DNA of 64,000 nt, taken from contig NZ_JAUCCU010000002.1 of the NCBI RefSeq assembly GCF_034675845.1, positions 372,001-436,000 of the forward strand, given 5' to 3'. Below the pieces are notes generated by a model, which worked only from the letters and a program-made list of their open reading frames with translations, did no database searches and had not been told where the DNA came from. Each line of letters starts with the position of its first letter. Within the stretch, counting starts at the first letter, position 1. A program made the position numbers and the translations under genes. This document shows, one piece after another, positions 36,648-45,383 of this stretch. Source of the DNA: Castellaniella sp. GTDB taxonomy: Bacteria > Pseudomonadota > Gammaproteobacteria > Burkholderiales > Burkholderiaceae_B.

Positions 36648-37766
36648 ATGCCGCGTCCGATTCTGGCGACTATTGATACCAGTGCTTTGGCTCACAACCT
36701 GCAAACCGTTGCCTATCGGCTGGCGCAGGATGCATCCGGACCACCGCCGTTCATCTGGGCTGTGATGAAATCCCGTGGCTATGGCCATGGGATGGTCGCT
36801 GCCCTGGCCGGGTTTTCCCAGGCCGACGGCCTTGCCATGCTGGATATCGACGAAGCCATCCATTGTCGTGAACTTGGTTGGTCGGGGCCGATCCTGCTGC
36901 TCGAAGGCTTCTTTGAGCCCGCCGACCTGGAAATCCTGACGCGTTACCGCATCAGCACTGCCATCCATTGCGCCGAGCAACTGGACATGCTGGAATCCGG
37001 CCCGGTGGATTGCCCCATCGATGCGCTGGTCAAGCTCAATACCGGCATGCACCGGCTGGGGTTTCAGCCCGGTGAATACGCGGATGCCTTTGCCCGCGCT
37101 CAGGCCTTGCAGGCGGTCGGCGTGCTGGGGTCGCTGGGCAAGATGACCCATTTCGCCCGCGCCGACGATGATCCTGTTGTCACCCAGGCCCAACTGGATT
37201 GTTTTCAGTCCATCACGCGCGACTTGCCGGGCATGGTCAGCGTCTGTAATTCCGCCGCCACGCTGACGCCTGGATTGGCGTCTGGTCTGTCGGCTTCCAA
37301 TGGGCAATGGGTCCGGCCTGGCATCTGTTTATATGGCGCCTCGCCCTTTGCCGACCAGTCCGCCGAATCATTTGGCCTGCGTCCGGCCATGACTCTCAGC
37401 GCCCGTCTGATCAGCACGCATACTGTGCCGGCCGGTGAAGCCGTGGGCTATGGCCAGATATTTCGGGCCCAGCAGCCTATGCGCGTGGGTGTTGTTGCCT
37501 GTGGCTATGCGGATGGCTATCCCCGACATGCCGTCACGGGCACGCCCATCACGGTTGATGGGGTGCGTACGCGGCTGCTTGGCCGGGTGTCCATGGACAT
37601 GCTGGCGGTTGATCTGGCCCCGGTGCCCAGCGCCGGGGTGGGTGCGCCCGTCGTGCTCTGGGGCCAGGGTGGGCCGTCGGTGGACGAAGTCGCCTTGTCC
37701 TGCGGTACCATCGGTTATGAATTGCTCTGCGCCGTGGCCCCTAGGGTGCCCCGCCGCGAAATCTGA
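36648..37766 (+). CDS. alr: Alanine racemase
   Basis: A 372-residue PLP enzyme supplying D-alanine for peptidoglycan. PLP lysine in WAVMKSRGYGHGM, where the usual sequence is VKANAYGHG; Lys and YGHG are kept but the ANA triplet is replaced by SRG. The second-base tyrosine region reads CGYADGYPRHAV and is followed by GRVSMDML. Ribosome site AGGGG eight bases before ATG. First of a close-packed five-gene run ending at kdkA. Confidence 0.93.
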   Translation: MPRPILATIDTSALAHNLQTVAYRLAQDASGPPPFIWAVMKSRGYGHGMVAALAGFSQADGLAMLDIDEAIHCRELGWSGPILLLEGFFEPADLEILTRYRISTAIHCAEQLDMLESGPVDCPIDALVKLNTGMHRLGFQPGEYADAFARAQALQAVGVLGSLGKMTHFARADDDPVVTQAQLDCFQSITRDLPGMVSVCNSAATLTPGLASGLSASNGQWVRPGICLYGASPFADQSAESFGLRPAMTLSARLISTHTVPAGEAVGYGQIFRAQQPMRVGVVACGYADGYPRHAVTGTPITVDGVRTRLLGRVSMDMLAVDLAPVPSAGVGAPVVLWGQGGPSVDEVALSCGTIGYELLCAVAPRVPRREI

Positions 37767-37786
37767 CTCACCACAGAGGACCATCG

Positions 37787-38503
37787 ATGAAAAATAGCTG
37801 TGTGCTCGTTACCGGGGCGACCAAAGGCATAGGCTGGGCGGTCAGTCAGCGGTTGGCTGATCAGGGCTGCCATGTGGTGGGCCTGGCCCGACATACGGCG
37901 GATATCGATTTTCCTGGTTATCTGTACGGCTGCGACTTGGCCAACGCAGGCGAGACCGAAGAACTTCTGCGCGTCATCCGCGAGAAATATCCGGTGGATG
38001 CGGTGGTGAATTGCGTCGGGCCGGTCATGCCCGAACCCCTCGGAGAGGTTGATCTGGCGTCGCTCTATCAGGCCTTTGACCTGAATGTACGCGTCGCCGT
38101 GCAGGCGGTGCAGGCCTTTGTGCCTGGCATGAAAGCCCGTCACTCCGGGCGTATCGTCAATCTCTGCAGTCGTGCTGTCTATGGCTCTGCCGGGCATACC
38201 AGCTATTCTGCTGCCAAAAGCGCCTTGCTGGGCTGTACCCGCACTTGGGCGCTGGAACTCGCCCCTTATGGGGTTACCGTCAATGCCGTTTCCCCCGGCC
38301 CGGTCGAAACCGCTTCCTTTCGGGCTGAATGCCCTGTTGGCAGCGAGGCCGAGAAAGCCATTTTGGCCACCATTCCCCTGGGACGTCTTGCGCAGGCCGA
38401 CGAGGTTGCTTCCGCCGTGGTCTTCCTGCTGAGTGATTCGGCGGCTTTCATCACGGGCCAGGAACTTGGCGTGGATGGGGGCGGCAGCCTGGCAGGTCGC
38501 TGA
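37787..38503 (+). CDS. SDR-family oxidoreductase (FabG-like)
   Basis: A 238-residue short-chain dehydrogenase. Cofactor motif VTGATKGIG near the N-terminus, NCVG in place of NNAG, catalytic Ser and YSAAK (VNLCSRAVYGSAGHTSYSAAK region), and the C-terminal FITGQELGVDGG typical of 3-oxoacyl-ACP reductase-like members. Substrate unknown. The stop overlaps the radA ATG by one base (TGATG). Confidence 0.88.
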   Translation: MKNSCVLVTGATKGIGWAVSQRLADQGCHVVGLARHTADIDFPGYLYGCDLANAGETEELLRVIREKYPVDAVVNCVGPVMPEPLGEVDLASLYQAFDLNVRVAVQAVQAFVPGMKARHSGRIVNLCSRAVYGSAGHTSYSAAKSALLGCTRTWALELAPYGVTVNAVSPGPVETASFRAECPVGSEAEKAILATIPLGRLAQADEVASAVVFLLSDSAAFITGQELGVDGGGSLAGR

Positions 38504-39858
38504 TGGCCAAGGCCAGAATCGTTTTTCTTTGCTCGGATTGCGGCGGGACCACCGCCAAATGGGAAGGCCGTTGTCCGCATTGCGGGTCCTGGAACACGCT
38601 GCAAGAGTCGCATGAGACCCCGGCGGCGGCCACCCACCGTTTTGCCCCCCTGGCAGGCTCTGCGCCCGTGCGTCGCCTGGCCGACATCGAGGCGCGCGAA
38701 CAAGCCCGCAATCCCACCGGCATCGAGGAATTCGACCGGGTGCTGGGGGGCGGATTGGTGGCCGGTGCGGTGGTGCTGATCGGCGGCGATCCGGGCATCG
38801 GCAAGTCCACGCTCTTGCTGCAGGCCCTGGCCAGCCTGTCGATGCGCGGCTCCGTGCTGTATGTCACCGGCGAAGAGTCCGCCGAGCAAGTCGCCCTGCG
38901 GGCTCAACGCCTGGGGGTCGCGGGCGACGCCGTCGATCTGCTGGCCGAGATTCGCCTGGAACAGATCACCGGTGCCTTGGTCGAACGCCGTCCCGAGGTC
39001 GCCGTCATCGACTCGATCCAGACCCTGTATTCTGCGGATCTGACGGCTGCTCCAGGTTCTGTGTCCCAGGTGCGCGAGTGCGCGGCCCGGCTGACGCGGG
39101 TGGCCAAGCAAACCGGCGTCACCCTCATTCTCATCGGCCATGTCACCAAAGATGGTGCCCTGGCCGGGCCTCGGGTGCTGGAACATATTGTCGATACGGT
39201 GCTGTACTTCGAGGGCGATACCCATTCTTCCTTCCGCCTGGTGCGCGCCATCAAAAACCGCTTCGGAGCGGTCAATGAGCTGGGTGTTTTTGCCATGACG
39301 GATCGTGGCCTCAAAGGCGTCAGTAACCCATCTGCCCTGTTTCTGGCCGGTCATGCGCGGGATGTGGCCGGGTCTTGCGTCATGGCTACCCAGGAAGGCA
39401 CGCGACCTTTGCTGGTCGAGGTCCAGGCCCTGGTGGATACTGCGCATGTGCCGAATCCCCGGCGCCTGTCCGTGGGGCTGGAGGGCAGTCGTCTGGCGAT
39501 GTTGCTGGCGGTCCTGCACCGTCATGCGGGGATCGCCACCTACGACCAGGATGTCTTCGTCAATGCCGTCGGTGGCGTGCGCATCATGGAACCCGCCGCC
39601 GACTTGGCGGTGGCGCTGGCGATCCTGTCTTCCATGCGCGATCAGGCCTTGCCCGCAGGCTTGCTGGCCTTTGGCGAAATCGGCCTGGCAGGCGAAATCC
39701 GTCCGGCCCCTCGGGGCCAGGAGCGCCTGCGCGAGGCCGCCAAGCTCGGCTTTACCCAGGCCATCGTGCCACGGGCCAATCTACCGCGTCAGGCCATCGA
39801 CGGCTTGCAGGTGCAGCCCGTGGATCGGGTCGAAGACATGCTTAGCGTGCTGCGGTGA
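38503..39858 (+). CDS. radA: DNA repair protein RadA
   Basis: A 451-residue branch-migration ATPase of recombination. N-terminal four-cysteine zinc finger (CSDCGG and CPHCGS), RecA-like core with Walker A GGDPGIGKST at about 91, the RadA-specific KNRFG motif, and a C-terminal Lon-protease-like domain (EIGLAGEIRPAPRGQERL). Joined to neighbours by TGATG on both sides. Confidence 0.96.
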   Translation: MAKARIVFLCSDCGGTTAKWEGRCPHCGSWNTLQESHETPAAATHRFAPLAGSAPVRRLADIEAREQARNPTGIEEFDRVLGGGLVAGAVVLIGGDPGIGKSTLLLQALASLSMRGSVLYVTGEESAEQVALRAQRLGVAGDAVDLLAEIRLEQITGALVERRPEVAVIDSIQTLYSADLTAAPGSVSQVRECAARLTRVAKQTGVTLILIGHVTKDGALAGPRVLEHIVDTVLYFEGDTHSSFRLVRAIKNRFGAVNELGVFAMTDRGLKGVSNPSALFLAGHARDVAGSCVMATQEGTRPLLVEVQALVDTAHVPNPRRLSVGLEGSRLAMLLAVLHRHAGIATYDQDVFVNAVGGVRIMEPAADLAVALAILSSMRDQALPAGLLAFGEIGLAGEIRPAPRGQERLREAAKLGFTQAIVPRANLPRQAIDGLQVQPVDRVEDMLSVLR

Positions 39859-40640
39859 TGGATAGCCTTTGGTTGATTCCCGCCTGTTTGCTAGTGGGTG
39901 GGGTCATTGGGTTTTCGGGCGGGGTGCTGGGTATCGGCGGTGGCCTGATTGCCATTCCTCTGCTGGGGTTGGTGCTGGGGTATGACCAGCAGGCCGCTCA
40001 GGGCACGGCACTCATCATGGTCTTGCCTGCGGTATTGCTGACAGTCCGAAAATACCATCAACGTGCGCCCATCGACTTACGTTCTGCGGCGGCGGGGGCG
40101 GGCGGCTCGGTGCTGTTTACCTGGATCGGCGCCCAGATCGCCCTGGGTATAGACCCGTGGCTGCTGCGCCGCATTTATGCAGGCTTTGTCTTTTTGATTG
40201 CCCTGTTTTATTTTCGGGAGAGCCTGGGCCGCAAGGCCCGCGCTCGACCCGACAGCCATTTCCACGAGGTCGGCGAGGTCCGCCGCTTTTGGTATTTCCT
40301 GGTTGGCATTTTTGCCGGCCTGACCGGTGGGGTGTTCGGCGTGGGCGGTTCGGTGTTGGCCGTGCCCTTGATGACCAGCCTTTTTCGTTTGCGCCAGACT
40401 ACGGCCCAAGCCTTGGCCTTGACCATGATTGTGCCAGGTACCGTGGTGGCCCTGGCCACCTACGCCTGGCATGGCCAGGCCCATGGGCTGGTGGGGGTGC
40501 CCCTGGCTCTGGGCAGCCTGCTGTGCGTGCCCTATGGCGTGCGGCTGGCCTATGCGCTGCCCGAAGCCCGCCTGAAGCTGATTTTCGCCTGCATGTTGTT
40601 GTTGATCATGGGTTTGCTGCTGCTGCGAGGTCCAGCATGA
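39858..40640 (+). CDS. TauE/SafE family sulfite exporter-like permease
   Basis: A 260-residue membrane protein with about eight hydrophobic helices. Two glycine-rich repeats, GFSGGVLGIGGGLIAIPLL in the first half and GLTGGVFGVGGSVLAVPLM in the second, define the TauE/SafE family. ATG overlaps the radA stop; a GTG one codon earlier is also possible. Stop overlaps kdkA (ATGA). The substrate anion is unknown. Confidence 0.88.
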   Translation: MDSLWLIPACLLVGGVIGFSGGVLGIGGGLIAIPLLGLVLGYDQQAAQGTALIMVLPAVLLTVRKYHQRAPIDLRSAAAGAGGSVLFTWIGAQIALGIDPWLLRRIYAGFVFLIALFYFRESLGRKARARPDSHFHEVGEVRRFWYFLVGIFAGLTGGVFGVGGSVLAVPLMTSLFRLRQTTAQALALTMIVPGTVVALATYAWHGQAHGLVGVPLALGSLLCVPYGVRLAYALPEARLKLIFACMLLLIMGLLLLRGPA

Positions 40641-41335
40641 ACAGCATTCCATCCGGTTGGGTTCTGCGGCCTTTGGCCGATGGCGCTTTTTGCGTGCCGA
40701 CGGCCTTGGCGGCTGCAGCCAATGCCGCCTGGTTTGATCCTCAGCGTGCGGATGCCAAGCCTGTGGCGGAAGGCGGTCGTCAGGCCGCCTGGTTTGTGGC
40801 GGGTGAACATGGCCCCGCTGTGTTGCGCCATTATCGGCGGGGCGGCTTGCGCGCCCGCCTGGGGCCGGACGGCTATGCCTGGTTGGGACAGGCCCGCGTG
40901 CGTGCTTTTGCCGAGGTGCGTGTGCTGGCGCATTTACAGGCCGCCGGGGTGCTGGTTCCCCAGCCTCTGGGGGCCGCGTACTGGCGGTTGGGCCTGTTTT
41001 ACCGCACGGCGATTCTGGTCGCCCGGATCGACGGTGCGCAGGCTCTGGCCAGCCGCCTGGATCAAGCCGATCCCCAGGCGGTGGCGACCGCAATTCGGGC
41101 CATGCACCGGGCCGGGGTCTGGCATGCCGATCTGAATGCCTACAATATTCTGTTCGACTCACAAGGCCGGGTTTGGCTGATTGATTTCGACCGGGCGCGC
41201 TTGGGTGTCGTGTCCGAGGCACAACAATATAAAAACCTATTGCGACTGCGACGGTCTTTGGTTAAGGTAGCCGGCGAGCGCGGAGCGCAGTGGTGGGATG
41301 TGCTGGACACCGTCTGGCGGACATTGCCGGTTTGA
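40637..41335 (+). CDS. kdkA: 3-deoxy-D-manno-octulosonic acid kinase
   Basis: A 232-residue protein-kinase-like enzyme that phosphorylates Kdo in the lipopolysaccharide inner core. RHYRRGGL matches the KdkA N-lobe, the catalytic loop is HADLNAYNILFD, and the metal-binding segment is LIDFDRAR. The start is the ATG overlapping the TauE stop; the frame opens earlier but only inside that gene. Last of the alr-to-kdkA run. Confidence 0.9.
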   Translation: MNSIPSGWVLRPLADGAFCVPTALAAAANAAWFDPQRADAKPVAEGGRQAAWFVAGEHGPAVLRHYRRGGLRARLGPDGYAWLGQARVRAFAEVRVLAHLQAAGVLVPQPLGAAYWRLGLFYRTAILVARIDGAQALASRLDQADPQAVATAIRAMHRAGVWHADLNAYNILFDSQGRVWLIDFDRARLGVVSEAQQYKNLLRLRRSLVKVAGERGAQWWDVLDTVWRTLPV

Positions 41336-41419
41336 AGGCTTGAATAACGGGCCTTCAGACCAAAGCCTGGGGCCTTGCCCCCTCTATCCTGTGATTTACC
41401 TTTCTATGGGGACCTTGCC

Positions 41420-42517
41420 ATGAAATTCGGCACCGTTAAAACCCTGTTGGCCGCCACCGCGCTGATTGCAGCCGGGTCGGTTCACGCCCAGGATTCTGTC
41501 GTCAATGTCTATAACTGGGCCGAATACACGGCGCCGGATACCTTGTCGGGCTTTGAGAAGGCCACGGGTATAAAAATCCGTTACGACGTCTACGACACCA
41601 ACGACACCTTGCAGGCAAAACTGCTGACCGGAAAATCCGGCTATGACGTGGTTGTTCCGTCTACCCACTATGCCGCCCGACAGGTCCAGGGTGGTCTGTT
41701 TCAGAAGCTTGACCGCTCGAAGATTCCGAACTGGAAGAACCTGGACCCTGAACTGATGGCGCTGGTGGCCACGGTCGATCCCGGCAACCAGTACCTGGTC
41801 CCTTGGGGCTACGGCACCAATGGCCTGGGCTACAACGTCACCCAGGTGCAGGACATCATGGGGCCGGATGCGCCGCTGAACTCCTGGGACATGTTGTTCA
41901 AGCCCGAAAACGCAGCCAAGCTGCAATCTTGTGGGATTTCCGTTCTGGACGAGGCCGCCCAGGTATTTCCGGCCGCCCTGCATTATCTGGGCAAGGACCC
42001 CAATAGCAGCGAACCCAAGGACTACGAGGCCGCCTTCGAGCTGCTGCAGTCCATCCGCCCCTATATTCGTCAGTTCAGTTCTTCGGGCTATATCGACGAG
42101 CTTGCTTCCGGCGGACTGTGCATGGTGTATGGCTTTTCCGGCGATGTGATGATCGCTGCCGCCCGCGCCCGTGAGGCCGGCAAGACCTACGCCATCGAAT
42201 ACTACATCCCGCAGGGCGGGGCGCCGGTGTGGTTCGACACCATGGCCATCCCCAAGAGTGCAGAACACGTCGATGCGGCCCATGCCTTCATCAACTACAT
42301 CGAGACCCCCGAAGTCCATGCGGCCATCACCAACACCATGTTCTATCCCAATGCCAACCAGGCTGCCCGGGAGTTCGTGGTCAAGGAAGTCGCCGACAAC
42401 CCCATGATTTATCCCTCGCCAGAGGTCGCGCGCACGCTGTTTGTCATCCAGCCTCAGCCCATGAATATCCTGCGCCTGCAGACGAAGCTCTGGGCGCAGC
42501 TGAAAACCGGGCGTTGA
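41420..42517 (+). CDS. potF: Putrescine/spermidine ABC transporter, periplasmic binding protein
   Basis: A 365-residue binding protein. The ATG giving MKFGTVKTLLAATALIAAG has GGGGA upstream. Signal peptide about 1-23 (SVHAQ cut site). Polyamine-binding family blocks: VYNWAEYTAPDTL, YDVYDTNDTLQAKLL, PWGYGTNGLGYN and DTMAIPKSAEHVDAAHAFINYI. First gene of potFGHI, which overlap end to start. Confidence 0.93.
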   Translation: MKFGTVKTLLAATALIAAGSVHAQDSVVNVYNWAEYTAPDTLSGFEKATGIKIRYDVYDTNDTLQAKLLTGKSGYDVVVPSTHYAARQVQGGLFQKLDRSKIPNWKNLDPELMALVATVDPGNQYLVPWGYGTNGLGYNVTQVQDIMGPDAPLNSWDMLFKPENAAKLQSCGISVLDEAAQVFPAALHYLGKDPNSSEPKDYEAAFELLQSIRPYIRQFSSSGYIDELASGGLCMVYGFSGDVMIAAARAREAGKTYAIEYYIPQGGAPVWFDTMAIPKSAEHVDAAHAFINYIETPEVHAAITNTMFYPNANQAAREFVVKEVADNPMIYPSPEVARTLFVIQPQPMNILRLQTKLWAQLKTGR

Positions 42518-43647
42518 TGGCCATGCTGGACCCGCGTGGCATGCCCCGCCAGGGCGAGGCCGATGACTTCGTGCGCATCGAGGACGTTGTCAAGATCTTT
42601 GGCGATACGGTTGCGGTGCGCTCGGTCAGCCTGTCGGTGCGCCGCCACGAGATCTTTGCGCTGCTGGGCAGCTCGGGCTGCGGCAAATCGACCCTGCTGC
42701 GCATGCTGGCAGGCTTCGAGGAGCCGACGTCCGGGCGCATCATCCTGGATGATGAGGACATCACCAGCCTGCCGCCTTACCGGCGGCCGGTCAATATGAT
42801 GTTTCAGTCCTACGCCTTGTTTCCCCACATGACGGTCGAGGCCAACGTGGCTTTTGGCCTGAAGCAAGAAGGCGTGCCGCGCCACGAGATCCATGAGCGC
42901 GTCTTCGAGGCCCTGGATCTGGTGCAAATGGCTGCTTATGCCCGGCGCAAGCCCCATCAGTTATCAGGCGGCCAGCAGCAGCGCGTGGCCTTGGCCCGCA
43001 GCCTGGTCAAACGCCCCAAGCTGCTGTTGCTGGACGAGCCCATGTCGGCCCTGGATAAACAAATCCGCCAGGCGACGCAGATCGAGCTCGTCAAAATCCT
43101 GGACCAGGTGGGTGTCACCTGCATCATGGTGACCCACGACCAGGAAGAAGCCATGACCATGGCCAGCCGCCTGGCGGTCATGACCGAAGGCCAGATCGTG
43201 CAGTGCGGCACGCCGCATGATGTGTATGCTTTTCCCAGCACCCGCTTTGTCGCGGGCTTTATTGGCTCCACCAATTTGTTCACCGGCACGATCGTGGTGG
43301 ATGAGCCCGATCATGTGCAGATCGAGTCTGACGCCCTGTCGCGTCCGCTATTTGTCAGCCACGGCGTCAGCGAACCCCTGGGTATGGAGGTTCATGTCTC
43401 GATCCGGCCCGAGCAGATTCGGGTAGGTCGACAGGCGCCGGAAACCGACTCCAACTGGGGGCATGGCATGGTTTCGCATGTGGCCTGGATGGGCAGTTAT
43501 GCGCGCTATCAGATTCGCCTGGATGCGGGCCAGATGATCGAGGCCAGCGTGCCCAGCCTGGTCTGGAGCCAGACCGAAGCCCCCGGCGTGGACGAGGAAA
43601 TCTACGTCAGTTGGTCGCATGACGCAGGCACGGTGCTGGCCTCATGA
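42517..43647 (+). CDS. potG: Polyamine ABC transporter ATPase
   Basis: A 376-residue ATPase. Start is the ATG overlapping the potF stop (TGATG); a second ATG two codons on is possible. Walker A LLGSSGCGKST, signature LSGGQQQR, Walker B LLLLDEPMSALD, H-loop VTHDQEEAMTMA. C-terminal TOBE-type regulatory domain (VSIRPEQIRVGRQ). Energises putrescine uptake with PotH and PotI. Confidence 0.93.
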   Translation: MAMLDPRGMPRQGEADDFVRIEDVVKIFGDTVAVRSVSLSVRRHEIFALLGSSGCGKSTLLRMLAGFEEPTSGRIILDDEDITSLPPYRRPVNMMFQSYALFPHMTVEANVAFGLKQEGVPRHEIHERVFEALDLVQMAAYARRKPHQLSGGQQQRVALARSLVKRPKLLLLDEPMSALDKQIRQATQIELVKILDQVGVTCIMVTHDQEEAMTMASRLAVMTEGQIVQCGTPHDVYAFPSTRFVAGFIGSTNLFTGTIVVDEPDHVQIESDALSRPLFVSHGVSEPLGMEVHVSIRPEQIRVGRQAPETDSNWGHGMVSHVAWMGSYARYQIRLDAGQMIEASVPSLVWSQTEAPGVDEEIYVSWSHDAGTVLAS

Positions 43648-44543
43648 ACCTCAGCCGCCGTCCCAGTGCCCGGCAATGGGCGATTGCCTTGCCCTTTGCC
43701 TGGTTGACGCTGTTTTTACTGGTGCCTTTCTTGCTGGTCCTGAAAATCAGCTTTTCGGACCTGCAGTTTGGTATTCCGCCATATCTGCCGATTGCCACGT
43801 TTGCGGACGAAACCCTGTCGCTGGCGCTGCACCTGCGCGGCTATATTCTGCTGTTCACCGACAGCATGTATGTGGCGGTGTATCTGAATTCCGTCAAGAT
43901 GGCGCTGGTGACCACGCTGTGCTGTGCGCTGATCGGCTACCCCATGGCCTATCAGATTGCGCGCTCGCGTCCCGCGCTGCGTAATCTGCTGCTGCTGGGG
44001 GTGATTCTGCCGTTCTGGACATCGCTGCTTTTGCGCGTGTATGCCTGGGTGGGGATATTGCGCAATGACGGCTTGCTGAATAATCTGCTGATGGGCATGG
44101 GGGTTATCGATACCCCCCTGGAGATCTACCGCACGGACCTGGCGGTGTATATCGGCCTGGTTTATGCCTATCTGCCGTTTTTCATCCTGCCGCTGTATGC
44201 CAATCTGGTCAAGCTCGATCACCGCCTGCTGGAAGCCGCCTATGACCTGGGGGCGCGACCCTGGCAGGTTTTTCTGCGGGTGACGTTGCCCCTGTCCATG
44301 CCGGGGGTGATTGCCGGCGCCATGCTGGTATTCATTCCGTCGGTGGGCGAATACGTCATCCCGGAAATGCTGGGCGGGGCCAATACCCTGATGATGGGTC
44401 GGGTCATGTGGAATGAATTCTTCAATAACGCCGATTGGCCCATGGCGGCGGCGGTCACCTGCGTGATGGTGCTGCTGTTGCTGGTGCCCTTGTCCATTTT
44501 CCAGTACAACCAGGCGCGCCAGATGATGGGTAGGGAGCACTGA
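43644..44543 (+). CDS. potH: Polyamine ABC transporter permease PotH
   Basis: A 299-residue permease with about six helices. EAA loop LLEAAYDLGARPWQVFLRVTLPLS, plus the family segments LRVYAWVGILRNDGLLNN and IPEMLGGANTLMMGRVMWNEFF. Overlaps potG by 4 bases and potI by one. Confidence 0.92.
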   Translation: MNLSRRPSARQWAIALPFAWLTLFLLVPFLLVLKISFSDLQFGIPPYLPIATFADETLSLALHLRGYILLFTDSMYVAVYLNSVKMALVTTLCCALIGYPMAYQIARSRPALRNLLLLGVILPFWTSLLLRVYAWVGILRNDGLLNNLLMGMGVIDTPLEIYRTDLAVYIGLVYAYLPFFILPLYANLVKLDHRLLEAAYDLGARPWQVFLRVTLPLSMPGVIAGAMLVFIPSVGEYVIPEMLGGANTLMMGRVMWNEFFNNADWPMAAAVTCVMVLLLLVPLSIFQYNQARQMMGREH

Positions 44544-45352
44544 TGCGGCGTTCTTCCTGGTTCCGTTTTCTGTCATTGGTGGTGGGTTATGGGTTTCTGT
44601 ATATTCCCATCGCCTGCCTGATGGTGTTTTCCTTCAATGATTCCACCTTGATGAATTCCTGGTCAGGGTTTTCGTTGCGCTGGTATCGGGCGCTGTTCGA
44701 GGATCAGGCGCTGCTTTCAGCGGCGCGCCTGTCCTTGTTGATTGCTTTGTTGACAGCCACCGCTGCTGTGGTGATCGGCACCTGGGCGGGTTATGTGTTG
44801 GCCAGAATGGGCCGGTTTCGTGGCTTTGGCCTGTATATCGGAATGTTGAGTGCGCCCTTGGTGATGCCGGAGGTCGTGCTGGGGATATCGCTGCTGCTGA
44901 TGTTCGTGGAAATGTCCAACTTTCTGGGTTGGCCGGACGGCAATGGCCTGTTCACCATCTGGGTCGGGCACGTGACGCTGTGTACCGCCTATGTGGCGGT
45001 CATCATCCAGTCGCGCGTGCGCGACCTGGATCGTTCCCTGGAAGAAGCCGCCCTGGATTTGGGGGCCTCGCCGCTGAAGGTCTTTTTTACGATTACCCTG
45101 CCATTGATTGCGCCCGCGCTGATGGCCGCCTGGCTGCTGGCCTTTACGCTGTCTCTGGATGACGTGGTAGTGGCGGCATTCCTGTCAGGTCCTGGCTATA
45201 CGACTTTGCCGCTGGAAGTCTTTTCCCGTGTGCGCCTGGGGTTGAAGCCCGAAATCAATGCCCTGGCAACGCTGTTCATCGTGCTGGTGGGCGTGATTGT
45301 CGTGGCGGTGAATCGGATGCAGATCCAGGCGGGAAAGCGTCAAGGGGGCTAA
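44543..45352 (+). CDS. potI: Polyamine ABC transporter permease PotI
   Basis: A 269-residue permease with six helices. YIPIACLMVFSFNDS at the N-terminus, EAA loop LEEAALDLGASPLKVFFTITLPL, and SLDDVVVAAFLSGPGYTTLPLEVFSRVRLG are diagnostic for PotI/PotC. Completes the importer. The 31-bp gap to the convergent phosphate transporter has no clear terminator. Confidence 0.92.
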   Translation: MRRSSWFRFLSLVVGYGFLYIPIACLMVFSFNDSTLMNSWSGFSLRWYRALFEDQALLSAARLSLLIALLTATAAVVIGTWAGYVLARMGRFRGFGLYIGMLSAPLVMPEVVLGISLLLMFVEMSNFLGWPDGNGLFTIWVGHVTLCTAYVAVIIQSRVRDLDRSLEEAALDLGASPLKVFFTITLPLIAPALMAAWLLAFTLSLDDVVVAAFLSGPGYTTLPLEVFSRVRLGLKPEINALATLFIVLVGVIVVAVNRMQIQAGKRQGG

Positions 45353-45383
45353 GATCCCGTGAGGGAAAGCCCCCGTTGTGCAG

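Noticed and set aside
41336..41419. Attenuator upstream of potF (GAAGGC and GCCTTC arms near 41334-41357)
   Set aside because: Short stem with long loop and no U-tract; not convincing.
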